NCBI GenBank assembly: GCA_964629965.1
Contig: CAZVRZ010000209.1
Location: 1-7,783, forward strand
Reading direction: 5' to 3'
Length of the DNA: 7,783 bases
Source: CAZVRZ01 sp964629965
GTDB taxonomy: Bacteria > Chloroflexota > Anaerolineae > Anaerolineales > UBA4823
In this document: piece by piece, positions 1-6,687 of the stretch
Layout of the letters: the number at the start of each line of letters is the position of its first letter
Numbering within the stretch: position 1 is the stretch's first letter
Program-made: the position numbers and the translations under genes
The notes under the pieces: generated by a model
What the model was told of the DNA's origin: nothing
Seen by the model: the letters and a program-made list of their open reading frames with translations, nothing else
Database searches by the model: none

Positions 1-1
1 G

Positions 2-2137
2 TTGGCCGAACAGGTGGAAGGCTGGGCGGCCGGACTACAATTGGCGGCGCTCTCACTAACTGGCCGGGAAGACAAGGATTTTCGGATTGCCACATTCACC
101 GGCGGGCACCGGCAATTGGTAGAGTATTTGCTCGATGAAGTCGTTAACCATCTGCCGGAGACGCTGCAAGCTTTTCTTCTCTACTCTTCGATCTTGGAAC
201 GCATGTCTGCGCCGGTGTGTGATGCGGTTCTGAGCATGGAGAATAGCGCCGCGCTGTTAAAGCAAATCGAACACTTGAATCTGTTCGTGATTGAGTTGGA
301 CGACGAAACACCAGGAACAAATTGGTATCGTTATCACCACCTGTTTCAGGACTTTCTTCAAACCTGGTTGAATCGCAGCCAGCCAGACCAACCTGCTGTC
401 TTGCACTGTAAGGCAGCGGACTGGTTCGCTGCACATGGGTTACTTCGTGAAGCTGCCTACCATGCCTTTCGGTGCGGGGACTGGTCATTTGCGGCGGATT
501 TTGTCGAGAAACACAGTTTTACTCTGATCATTCAGAGCGAGATTGCAACCATTTATGAATGGTGCACTACTTTCCCTGAAGCGGTGGTTCGCAGCCGCCC
601 CCTGCTTTGCATCTTCCAGGGTTTGGCATTGGCCTACCGATTCCAGGGCAAGAATCGCGCGCGAGTGGAGGCGCGCTTACTGCAAGCGAACCAGGCACTG
701 GCAATGATGCGTGACGCAGCCCAGGCGTTCGAGATCAACGAATTGGCGGCTGTGGTACAGACATTTCTGGCGATGATCCCGGACCCATCAGCCGATGCCC
801 AGCGCCTAAGGATTTTAGCCCAAACGCGTTTGGCCGGTTACCCGCCTGGCGACCCTGGCCGTTTCCCCTGGCTGCTGATCACGGGTTATGCTGATCTGGC
901 TTTAAACCAACCCGCCGCAGCATGGGAGTCTTTTGAGGAAGCCATACCCCTGGCGCTGCACTCTGGTTTGTATTTTGGATTCGTGGAGGCCACCTTCCAC
1001 CTGGCTCGCCTGGCTTACAGCCAGGGCCAATTGCGCGAGTCGCTGGAGATTTGTAGGAAAGCTCAAACTGAATTTGCTGAGATCATTCGGCAATCGGATC
1101 TTTCGCAATCCGCGGCACAACCCGCCCCACTGCCTGCGCTGGGCTGCCTGGACATAGCCGCTGGATGCGTCTTTCTCGAACAGAATCATCTCGAAGAAGC
1201 CGACCAACTGCTGCGCCAGGGATTAGAGCGCATGGGTTGGGCGATGAACCCGTATTACCTGCTGACCGCATACCTGGCGCATTTTCGGTTGTATGAGATA
1301 CAGGGGCGTTTTCCAGAGGCCTTTGCCTGTTTGGATCAGTTGGATACTCTTTGGCCAGACATCCAGTGCATCACGCAGGGTTGCAGGGTGCAGGCCAGGC
1401 TAAACCTTCAACCGGCCGCCCGAGAAACAATCGAAAGCGCTAGTGAATGGCTCAATTCTTACCCTGGTATTATGGGGAGCAATCTGCCGGTGATAGGCTT
1501 GGGGCCAATCGGTACGGCAGAAGCATATTATCAAGCCAATCTCATCTGGGCGCGTCTACAAATTTTGTTAGGGTACCCGCAGGTTGTCCAATCTTATTTA
1601 GAGCGGCAAGTGCAGTGTGCCTCAGAGAAAGGGCTGCTTGGCAGAGAAATCGAGCTGCGCTTGATCCAGGCACAGATGTTTCACCAGAGCGGGGAAGAGC
1701 AAGCTGCGTTGAATGCGCTGGAAAAAGCACTGGTCATCAGCCGTCGGAGCGGACACGTTAGTATCTTTATCCAAAACGCTGTGTTGGATGATCTCATTCA
1801 TCGAACGGCACGCAAAGGTTTATACCCAACTGATCTAGAGCCGATATTATTTGCCATTCGAAGAGTCCGAAACCGGACGACTGAATCAATCGCGCCTTAT
1901 ACAGGGATGGTAAGGGAAGCGACGCAGTTGAGCGCTCTGGTGGAGCCCCTCAGCGAGCGTGAGATGGAGATTTTGTGTATGGTTGCCTCCGGGGCTTCCA
2001 ACCAAGACATTGCTAAGCGGTTTGTTATTACGATTGGAACCGTTAAAAGCCATATTCATCATATCTTTGGTAAGTTGGGGGTTCGGAATCGGACCGAAGC
2101 TGTAACCCAGGCGCGGAAATTACACTTGATTGATTGA
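2..2137 (+). CDS. LAL/MalT-type LuxR family transcriptional regulator, 5' partial (C-terminal 711 aa)
   Basis: This is the C-terminal part of a large ATP-dependent LuxR-family activator of the MalT/LAL type. In this family an N-terminal STAND ATPase controls a TPR-like sensor region and a C-terminal DNA-binding domain. Visible parts, numbered from the TTG at position 2, are: the post-ATPase segment with QVEGWAAGLQLA (4-15) and the WYRYHHLFQDFL signature (108-119), both typical of MalT-like proteins; a long helical, Ala/Leu-rich TPR-like region (about 150-620); and a canonical LuxR HTH at 650-711 beginning LSEREMEIL, with GTVKSHIHHIFGKLGVRNR as the recognition segment. The frame is open to the window edge and the Walker A/B region is missing, so the TTG is not the true start; family members are usually near 900 aa. 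The gene ends with TGA at 2135-2137. The ligand and target genes cannot be read from the sequence. It converges with the minus-strand operon and is probably unrelated to it. Confidence 0.93.
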   Translation: MAEQVEGWAAGLQLAALSLTGREDKDFRIATFTGGHRQLVEYLLDEVVNHLPETLQAFLLYSSILERMSAPVCDAVLSMENSAALLKQIEHLNLFVIELDDETPGTNWYRYHHLFQDFLQTWLNRSQPDQPAVLHCKAADWFAAHGLLREAAYHAFRCGDWSFAADFVEKHSFTLIIQSEIATIYEWCTTFPEAVVRSRPLLCIFQGLALAYRFQGKNRARVEARLLQANQALAMMRDAAQAFEINELAAVVQTFLAMIPDPSADAQRLRILAQTRLAGYPPGDPGRFPWLLITGYADLALNQPAAAWESFEEAIPLALHSGLYFGFVEATFHLARLAYSQGQLRESLEICRKAQTEFAEIIRQSDLSQSAAQPAPLPALGCLDIAAGCVFLEQNHLEEADQLLRQGLERMGWAMNPYYLLTAYLAHFRLYEIQGRFPEAFACLDQLDTLWPDIQCITQGCRVQARLNLQPAARETIESASEWLNSYPGIMGSNLPVIGLGPIGTAEAYYQANLIWARLQILLGYPQVVQSYLERQVQCASEKGLLGREIELRLIQAQMFHQSGEEQAALNALEKALVISRRSGHVSIFIQNAVLDDLIHRTARKGLYPTDLEPILFAIRRVRNRTTESIAPYTGMVREATQLSALVEPLSEREMEILCMVASGASNQDIAKRFVITIGTVKSHIHHIFGKLGVRNRTEAVTQARKLHLID

Positions 2138-2211
2138 CTCTGGTTCAGTATTCAAATTTTTGTTCCTGGCAAATTGTCAAACCAAAAAATGATGGTTGGT
2201 ACGAATCTTGA

Positions 2212-2251
2212 TCTTGCCATCTGAGTGGAAAATCACCACAGGAAGGCAAGA
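2212..2251. other. Nested dyad in the convergent gap
   Basis: An outer 7-bp stem, TCTTGCC (2212-2218) with GGCAAGA (2245-2251), encloses an inner 4-bp pair GTGG/CCAC. It is the best local dyad in the gap. It could act as a bidirectional transcript end or RNA-stability element for the two converging genes. Neither side has a T-run, so it is not called an intrinsic terminator. Confidence 0.3.
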
Positions 2252-2297
2252 GTTGAAGTATCATCAATAGTACAAGTTCATCCCAATAGGCCTCCAT

Positions 2298-2324
2298 CCC
2301 CTTAACCCCAGGCCTATCTGCCCA
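2298..2324 (+). repeat. Inverted repeat, left copy (bracketing the 193-aa gene)
   Basis: The left copy begins CCCCTTAACCCCAGG and includes ATCTGCCCA. Its reverse complement lies at 2979-3005. The first 16 bases match perfectly, then come two mismatches, then nine matches, giving 25 of 27. It lies just beyond the stop codon of the 193-aa gene, on the side facing the LuxR gene. Confidence 0.75.
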
Positions 2325-2330
2325 CCCTGG
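2312..2330 (+). repeat. Imperfect 19-base direct repeat, copy 1
   Basis: This stretch starts GCCTATCTGC and ends CCTGG. It matches 3012-3030 in the same orientation at 16 of 19 positions. The second copy is inside the last codons of nurA. It partly overlaps the left inverted repeat, so the region after the 193-aa gene looks like a mosaic of sequences also found at the nurA 3' end. Confidence 0.5.
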
Positions 2331-2332
2331 CT

Positions 2333-2914
2333 TTACTTTCCCCCAGACGCCTGCTTTTCCTTGAGCAGGCGTTTTGCTTCCGCATACGGATGCCTAACCC
2401 ACACCGGATACGTGCTCCAACCGGTTTTTGCCAGTCGCTCGCGCGCAGGTAACGCCCGGCAAGCATTGATATTTCCCCCTTTCAACCACTGCCAGCACAG
2501 CCAGTTAACCAACGCCGGTTTCTCGTGCAGCATCTCAAAGTCCACGTTTTTGAGATCGACATCCTCGCGCAGATGCTGGAACAAAGCCGTATCGAGCAAA
2601 ATCTGGAGCTGGCTGGAAGCTGGAATACTGCTATGCTGGTATCCCTGCTGGTAAGCCCAAAACCGGATGGAAGGCATAATGTTCCCGGCGCATATTTGCA
2701 GCGGTTCTGTATGCTTGGGCGCGTTCAGGCCTGACAGGATTTCAGCGGTCAGGTTGTACGCTTCCTGAACGTAGTTGCGATCCTGGAAACGTTCACCCTG
2801 GAAAAACTCAACCGAAAGTACCCGATAGCAGAACTCACCGGTGTCTGGGCGCAGCCCGCCAATCACCATCCCGCCCACTGGTAGAAACCAGCCTGCTTCA
2901 CCGATTTGGATCAT
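2333..2914 (-). CDS. Hypothetical protein (193 aa), unrecognised
   Basis: I do not recognise this 193-residue protein. It has no signal peptide or membrane segment and looks soluble and mixed alpha/beta. A hydrophobic N-terminal part (MVIGGLRPDTGEF, about 16-28; YRVLSVEFF, about 30-38) is followed by a helix around 46-62, a strand-like PLQICAG and a long helical stretch. The C-terminus is basic and Trp/Lys-rich. The strand order loosely recalls an RNase H-like fold, but no catalytic Asp/Glu set can be assigned, so no enzyme function is claimed. The start is ATG at 2914-2912 with GGGAG just upstream; TAA is at 2335-2333. It lies 83 bases downstream of nurA in the same direction, so it may be the operon's last gene. 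A 27-base inverted repeat brackets it exactly, raising the alternative that it is a small inserted cassette. Confidence 0.7.
   Translation of the reverse strand: MIQIGEAGWFLPVGGMVIGGLRPDTGEFCYRVLSVEFFQGERFQDRNYVQEAYNLTAEILSGLNAPKHTEPLQICAGNIMPSIRFWAYQQGYQHSSIPASSQLQILLDTALFQHLREDVDLKNVDFEMLHEKPALVNWLCWQWLKGGNINACRALPARERLAKTGWSTYPVWVRHPYAEAKRLLKEKQASGGK
2347..2372 (+). terminator. Hairpin with short T-run at the 3' end of the 193-aa gene (weak terminator candidate)
   Basis: An 8-bp perfect stem, ACGCCTGC (2347-2354) with GCAGGCGT (2365-2372), has a 10-base loop and is followed on the plus strand by TTTGCTT. It could stop plus-strand readthrough from the LuxR gene 210 bases upstream. It also encodes the C-terminal residues of the minus-strand 193-aa protein, so the symmetry may be fortuitous. 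Confidence 0.3.
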
Positions 2915-2978
2915 ACTTCTCCCAAGAAAGTGGATGAGGAGGATTTCCCGCCTCAGGCATCGTCATCCTTTCTCCGCC

Positions 2979-3005
2979 TGGGCAGATGTGCCTGGGGTTA
3001 AGGGG
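2979..3005 (-). repeat. Inverted repeat, right copy (through the nurA stop codon)
   Basis: This is the reverse-complement partner of 2298-2324, with 25 of 27 matches and the 15-base outer block perfect. The nurA stop codon TAA (3000-2998 on the minus strand) lies inside it. Outer ends of the two copies are 708 bases apart and contain only the 193-aa gene. Confidence 0.75.
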
Positions 3006-4125
3006 TGACAAGCCTATCTGCGCGACCTGGCGCCCCCTTCATCTGGTCTTTTGATGATAATAAATAGAGATGCCCGGTCTCAGCCCAATAACAGGCGCGG
3101 GCGCTGGTGTGCAGCGCGTCGGCCAGGTTGTAGGGTATAGTCACGTGTTGGTGGGCTTGAGACAGAACGTAGGAATAGCCGGTCAGCCGGGCGTCAGCCA
3201 GCACCGAGGCGTGGATCGAGTCCACAAGCCGAGGGGCCTCTGCCAGCCAGGCCGGGATCTCCACGCGGGCGATCTCCTGTTCGTTCACGCGCAGGAAAAA
3301 GAAATGCACCCCGGCTCCGTGATCTTGAAAAACCTTATTGCGCGGGCTGCCATGCAGGAAAAGTGCAGATCGTTCGCCGGGCCGCACCAGGCGGCGCATC
3401 AAAACGTTGTCGGCGATATCGTGGCCGTCCTGTATCCCTTGCTCGACGGTTTCCGCTTCTGCCAGGTTGACCAGCCGCGCCAGCAAGCGGGACTGCGGGC
3501 CGGAGATCACGCCAGCAACCAGGCCTGGGCGCAGGGCCAGCAGCAGTTCAAGATACTCATTCAATCGCCGGTGCGCTGAGGATCCACCTACGCTCAACCA
3601 GGGCAGCAGGCCGTTATCCAACAATATCACCTCGCCCGGATAAACCTGAGCTGCTCCACAGGCCATGCGCATTTCCAGCAGCGTGCGCCAGGCGTTGGTC
3701 AGGGTAACCAACTCATCCCGGTTTTCTAGCAGTTCCAGCGCCTGGCTGCCACCCTGGGCAATCTCCGTGCCGATATCCACGAATTGCGACTCGAACAAGG
3801 GCGGGCGCTGCATCCGGTAAGCGACAGCCTGGATGTAAGCCCAAAGAATCGGGCTGCGATTCAGGGGATATATTTGGGAGCCGTCAATGCCTACGGCTTC
3901 CACCGCTTCGCCGTCAGGCTGTTTGGCCAGGTCAACCGGCTCCCAGGTTGGGATGGCGCCGGCCCAGCGGTGACCCTGGGCAACGGTGATGCGTTCTGCC
4001 AATCCTGGCGAGCTGGCAGCCGCTTTCAGGCGTTCCAACCAGTCATCTATGTCAACCTGGCGGGCGCGTTGGGCGGTCAGTCGGGCAGTCTGTTCTACTT
4101 GCTGTCGGAGAGTTGGATCAATCAT
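2998..4125 (-). CDS. nurA: NurA-domain 5'-3' nuclease
   Basis: A 375-aa cytosolic NurA-family nuclease. NurA proteins are Mn-dependent ssDNA/dsDNA nucleases that act with the HerA translocase in DNA-end resection. Visible family features: GIDGSQ (79-84), giving the first metal Asp (D81); a helix with E151; LLDNGLL (169-175), giving D170; GVISGPQSRLL (205-215); RVEIPAWLA (287-295); and GYSYVLSQAHQHVTI (316-330), supplying the late Tyr and His. The Asp/Glu/Asp/Tyr/His order follows archaeal NurA; the exact residue equivalences are inferred. The N-terminal helical stretch (1-60) and length are normal. The start is ATG 4125-4123, four bases after the stop of the membrane-protein gene, with AGGCGG seven bases upstream. 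No HerA gene is visible. Its stop codon lies in a 27-base inverted repeat. The family call is strong; the biological role in this operon is inferred. Confidence 0.85.
   Translation of the reverse strand: MIDPTLRQQVEQTARLTAQRARQVDIDDWLERLKAAASSPGLAERITVAQGHRWAGAIPTWEPVDLAKQPDGEAVEAVGIDGSQIYPLNRSPILWAYIQAVAYRMQRPPLFESQFVDIGTEIAQGGSQALELLENRDELVTLTNAWRTLLEMRMACGAAQVYPGEVILLDNGLLPWLSVGGSSAHRRLNEYLELLLALRPGLVAGVISGPQSRLLARLVNLAEAETVEQGIQDGHDIADNVLMRRLVRPGERSALFLHGSPRNKVFQDHGAGVHFFFLRVNEQEIARVEIPAWLAEAPRLVDSIHASVLADARLTGYSYVLSQAHQHVTIPYNLADALHTSARACYWAETGHLYLLSSKDQMKGAPGRADRLVTP
3012..3030 (+). repeat. Imperfect 19-base direct repeat, copy 2
   Basis: This matches 2312-2330 at 16 of 19 positions in the same orientation, separated by exactly 700 bases. 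It lies inside the last codons of nurA, next to the right inverted repeat. Confidence 0.5.
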
Positions 4126-4129
4126 GGGG

Positions 4130-5584
4130 TTACCGCCTAAAAATCACCGAGAACTCATCCTGGTAAACCATCTGCCAGCCGGCCAGCTTCAGCGCCTCGG
4201 CCACCGGCCAGGTGCGTTCGATCAGCACCAGGCGCACATCCCAACGATTCAGTACTTCCTGCCAGCCTTCCTGAACCAGGGCCACCTGGAACCACTGGCT
4301 GATGATCTCATCCTGGAATAGATCTGCGCGCCCATCTACGAACAGCGGATATTCAGGCAAAGCCCATTGGAGATAACCGCCCCAGTTATATGAGTTGAAC
4401 AGGCGGCCGGTGGGCTGCTCGGTTCCGAGATATTCCAAAGCGCTGGCTGGGGCAATCATGCCGGCTTTCTCCAACTCAACCAGGTTGGCCTCGGTAGGCA
4501 GCATCTGCACGACTCTCGCCATCCCCACCAGTGTCAGCACTGCTAGGGTCAGATAAACCAAGACTCTGCGCAATAACGGCTTTGGTGGTGGAATTCTTTT
4601 GGGCGACAACCTGGCCCAGGCTTCAGCCAGCGGCATAGCGGAACGGGTCAGCACGATTGGCGCAGCCAGGCCAAACAAGGCCACGTTTCTGGCTGAATAA
4701 AGCCCCAGGTAGGCAAAGGAAGCCACCAACAGGAAATCGGTCAGCGCCATGCGTTTGCGATTGGCGCCTGCCGCAGCCAGGGTCAGGAGCAGCAGCCAGA
4801 TAAATGGCTGGACGAACGAGCGATGGAAATCGGGCGATTGCCATTCCTGGATATGCTGCGCCGCTTCCCAATGCACCGAAGCGGCTTGCAGCGGGTAGAG
4901 CAGCAGCGCCGGGCCGTAGGGGTTGATGCAGGCGGCCAGCAGAAGAAAGGGGATCAGGATGTACAGGTTCTTGGTCAGGTTGGCAATCGCCAGCCTAGCC
5001 CCGCGCTTTTCCACCTTCGTTATCCCCAGTACATACAGCCCGACCAGGCCAAAGCCGATCACAGCCAGACCGTGGCTGTTGGCCCAGGCCACCATCAACG
5101 GCGGCAGCAACTTCAAGCGGTTGGCGCGCCCCCAGCGGTAATCTTCCAGCACCCACAGGAAAATGGCGCTGAACAGCAGCGTAAACAGCGCCGGCCGCGC
5201 CGAGGCGTGCAGGGACGAGACCGCCGCTCCCAGGATCAACGCCGATGCCTTGAGCAGCTCACTGCCCGATAACGCCTTGCTCGCGAAGTAGAAAGCCAGG
5301 GTAAAGACAACGCCGATCAGCAGGTTCAACCCGCCAATGCCGCCGGCCAGATATACCAGGTAGAGCAGGATTTGCACCGGCCAGCCGGGCGCCGGGTAAG
5401 GCTCTCCCAGGCGGGTGTAGGAGAATTGATCCGCCCGGAGCAGCTCGCCATGCTCGATCATCCACTTGCCGGCATTCAGGTGCCACCAGGTGTCTGGATC
5501 GGGTGAGACGCGCGCAGCAGACAGTAGAAAAATGCCCAGCAAAGCCAGGTGACTCAGTTCGATTGAAATCCGTAACCGCCTCAT
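4130..5584 (-). CDS. GT-C-like polytopic membrane protein (484 aa)
   Basis: A 484-residue multi-pass inner-membrane protein resembling bacterial GT-C glycosyltransferase-like proteins, which use polyprenyl-linked sugars on the outer face. A first membrane segment (about 11-25) is followed by DPDTWWH (29-35), placed like the acidic first-loop motif of GT-C enzymes. About eight to ten further hydrophobic segments follow, at roughly 72-100, 114-145, 160-187, 205-225, 258-272, 283-312 and 340-358. A soluble C-terminal domain carries FNSYNWGGYL (396-405) and VDGRADLF (416-423), both recurrent in this uncharacterised family. The start is set at ATG 5584: it overlaps the previous stop as ATGA, has GAGG five bases upstream, and leads straight into the membrane segment. 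A 59-residue extension to 5761 would be Arg/Pro-rich frame shadow. Donor, acceptor and even transferase activity are unproven. A membrane enzyme between replication-type genes and a nuclease is unusual. Confidence 0.8.
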   Translation of the reverse strand: MRRLRISIELSHLALLGIFLLSAARVSPDPDTWWHLNAGKWMIEHGELLRADQFSYTRLGEPYPAPGWPVQILLYLVYLAGGIGGLNLLIGVVFTLAFYFASKALSGSELLKASALILGAAVSSLHASARPALFTLLFSAIFLWVLEDYRWGRANRLKLLPPLMVAWANSHGLAVIGFGLVGLYVLGITKVEKRGARLAIANLTKNLYILIPFLLLAACINPYGPALLLYPLQAASVHWEAAQHIQEWQSPDFHRSFVQPFIWLLLLTLAAAGANRKRMALTDFLLVASFAYLGLYSARNVALFGLAAPIVLTRSAMPLAEAWARLSPKRIPPPKPLLRRVLVYLTLAVLTLVGMARVVQMLPTEANLVELEKAGMIAPASALEYLGTEQPTGRLFNSYNWGGYLQWALPEYPLFVDGRADLFQDEIISQWFQVALVQEGWQEVLNRWDVRLVLIERTWPVAEALKLAGWQMVYQDEFSVIFRR

Positions 5585-6153
5585 GCGCGCCTCGGGGTAC
5601 TGGGCTGGCAAGGAGCGCGCAGCGCAATCATCGCCTGCAGCGCCGCGCCAATCGCCTGGCTGATCTGGGATTTCTCCAGCGGGGTCAGGACGGACAGAAG
5701 CGCCCGCACATCGCGGTTCATCACCGGTTCTATTTCGGACAGGGCATCCAGCGCGCCCCACGGCAGTCCCAGGAACGAGATGTGCTTCAAGTCCACGCGC
5801 GATTTCCCATCATGCGAAAGCAGCTTGCCCTGGGCAATCACGTAGGGTCGCCCCTGGCTGACCAGGATTTGAGATTGGTCGGCCAGCGCTCCGGGCAAGT
5901 GCACCAGGCTGATCCCCGACAGGTGTGGGTACTTTTCGTTCAGCTTGCGGGTGATGTCGATGATGGCATCCGCCGGGCGGCCGGAGATTACCACCGGATG
6001 GCGTTCGCCGAAGAACGTTTCCAGCCCATCGTGGTCGGTGGTACACACCCAACCGTTGACGACCGCCACCGGCAGGCGTTCCATGGTCACCACCTGGACA
6101 GACTCGACTTCCAGCCAGCCCTGCAGGATGCTTAAATTGGTGTAAGTCGGCAT
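5581..6153 (-). CDS. Conserved-looking protein of unknown function, weakly SSB/OB-like (190 aa)
   Basis: I do not firmly recognise this protein. It is soluble, 190 aa, with alternating strand-like segments (residues 5-130) and a helical tail (about 143-180) ending in a Pro/Arg-rich stretch. Two pieces recall a single-stranded DNA-binding OB fold: VVISGRPAD (54-62), resembling the first SSB strand, and 97-129 with GRPYVIAQGKLL, then DGKSRVDL, then ISFLG, resembling the strand-loop-strand that ends in QFLG in SSB. The central SSB strand is not evident and no acidic tail is present, so the match is suggestive only. The start is ATG 6153, three bases after the helicase-loader stop, with GGGGAG about 12 bases upstream. 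Its stop overlaps the next start as ATGA, indicating coupled translation. Position after an initiator and a helicase loader fits a replication accessory role, which is inference. Confidence 0.7.
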   Translation of the reverse strand: MPTYTNLSILQGWLEVESVQVVTMERLPVAVVNGWVCTTDHDGLETFFGERHPVVISGRPADAIIDITRKLNEKYPHLSGISLVHLPGALADQSQILVSQGRPYVIAQGKLLSHDGKSRVDLKHISFLGLPWGALDALSEIEPVMNRDVRALLSVLTPLEKSQISQAIGAALQAMIALRAPCQPSTPRRA

Positions 6154-6156
6154 AGA

Positions 6157-6687
6157 TCAGGCTTTCTCCCCTTCCCCACCGGTCAACTGCGGCTGGATGC
6201 CAGCCTTCAGGGTGGCAATGAATTCAGTGACCACTTGCAACCGGCGTGTGGAGTGGCGCTGGCGCTCGGCCATGGCCTGGTAGGCATGGACAAAGTGGGC
6301 GCGGTCAGCCACCGGGTTCTCGGACAGGCATAGGTAGCGCCAGCCAAGCTGCTGCACGACCTGTTCTGCCAGTGGGTTCTCAAACTTGGGCTGGCCGCAG
6401 TGGCCCACGCGGCGAATTTCGACCTGTACTTCAGCCCAGGCTTCGTAGTCGGTAGGGATCGGATCGGCAGCTTCAAGGATATTGAACGCCGCCGAACGCA
6501 ACTCTGCAATCGCCGGGAAGAACGTTGACCGGCTGATGTGATCCAGAGCGGCCTGTTCGAGTACCGGGCCAGGAATATCGGTCAGCATTTGCACGTACAC
6601 TTCGATGGCCGAACTGCTCAGGTGGAACGAGGGGTAAATGTCCCCGAGGATTTTGAGGACGCGCAGGGTTTCAATCTCTGTCGCCAT
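6157..6687 (-). CDS. G39P-like replicative helicase loader (176 aa)
   Basis: A 176-aa protein resembling phage helicase loader/inhibitor proteins of the SPP1 G39P type, which bring the DnaB-family helicase to an origin complex. The N-terminal helical domain shows the family pattern: ILGDIYPSF (13-21), a helix with IEVYVQMLTDIP (28-39), LEQAALDHI (43-51) and FFPAIAELR (56-64). The C-terminal half carries YEAWAEVQVEIRRVG (81-95) and WRYLCLSENPVADRAHF (116-132), a helical pattern I associate with the C-terminal part of phage helicase-loader proteins. The start is ATG 6687-6685, because GGAGG lies eight bases upstream. A longer form from GTG at 6747 has no ribosome site. The gene overlaps the upstream gene by 17 bases and ends three bases before the next start. 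Family assignment is by motif memory only; the partner helicase is not in the window. Confidence 0.65.
   Translation of the reverse strand: MATEIETLRVLKILGDIYPSFHLSSSAIEVYVQMLTDIPGPVLEQAALDHISRSTFFPAIAELRSAAFNILEAADPIPTDYEAWAEVQVEIRRVGHCGQPKFENPLAEQVVQQLGWRYLCLSENPVADRAHFVHAYQAMAERQRHSTRRLQVVTEFIATLKAGIQPQLTGGEGEKA

Larger units (their letters stand above)
2138..2332. other. Convergent intergenic gap
   Basis: This is the gap between the 3' ends of the LuxR gene (+) and the 193-aa gene (-). It is more AT-rich than the flanking genes and contains no supportable ORF. Two structures are visible: a nested dyad at 2212-2251 and the left copy of a 27-base inverted repeat at 2298-2324. No hairpin followed by a clear T-tract is present on either strand, so how the two converging transcripts end is not obvious. 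Confidence 0.6.

Noticed and set aside
2298..3005. Complete insertion sequence
   Set aside because: The enclosed protein has no recognisable transposase motif and no target-site duplication is evident outside the repeats; only a cassette hypothesis is kept.
5585..5761. Upstream 59-residue extension of the GT-C-like protein
   Set aside because: It overlaps the 190-aa gene, reads as Arg/Pro/Gly-rich shadow sequence, and the ATG at 5584 has a ribosome site and an ATGA coupling overlap.
5503..6135. 210-aa plus-strand ORF
   Set aside because: It is antisense to the 190-aa gene and the start of the membrane-protein gene, has shadow-like Arg/Gln/His composition, and no recognisable motif or ribosome site.
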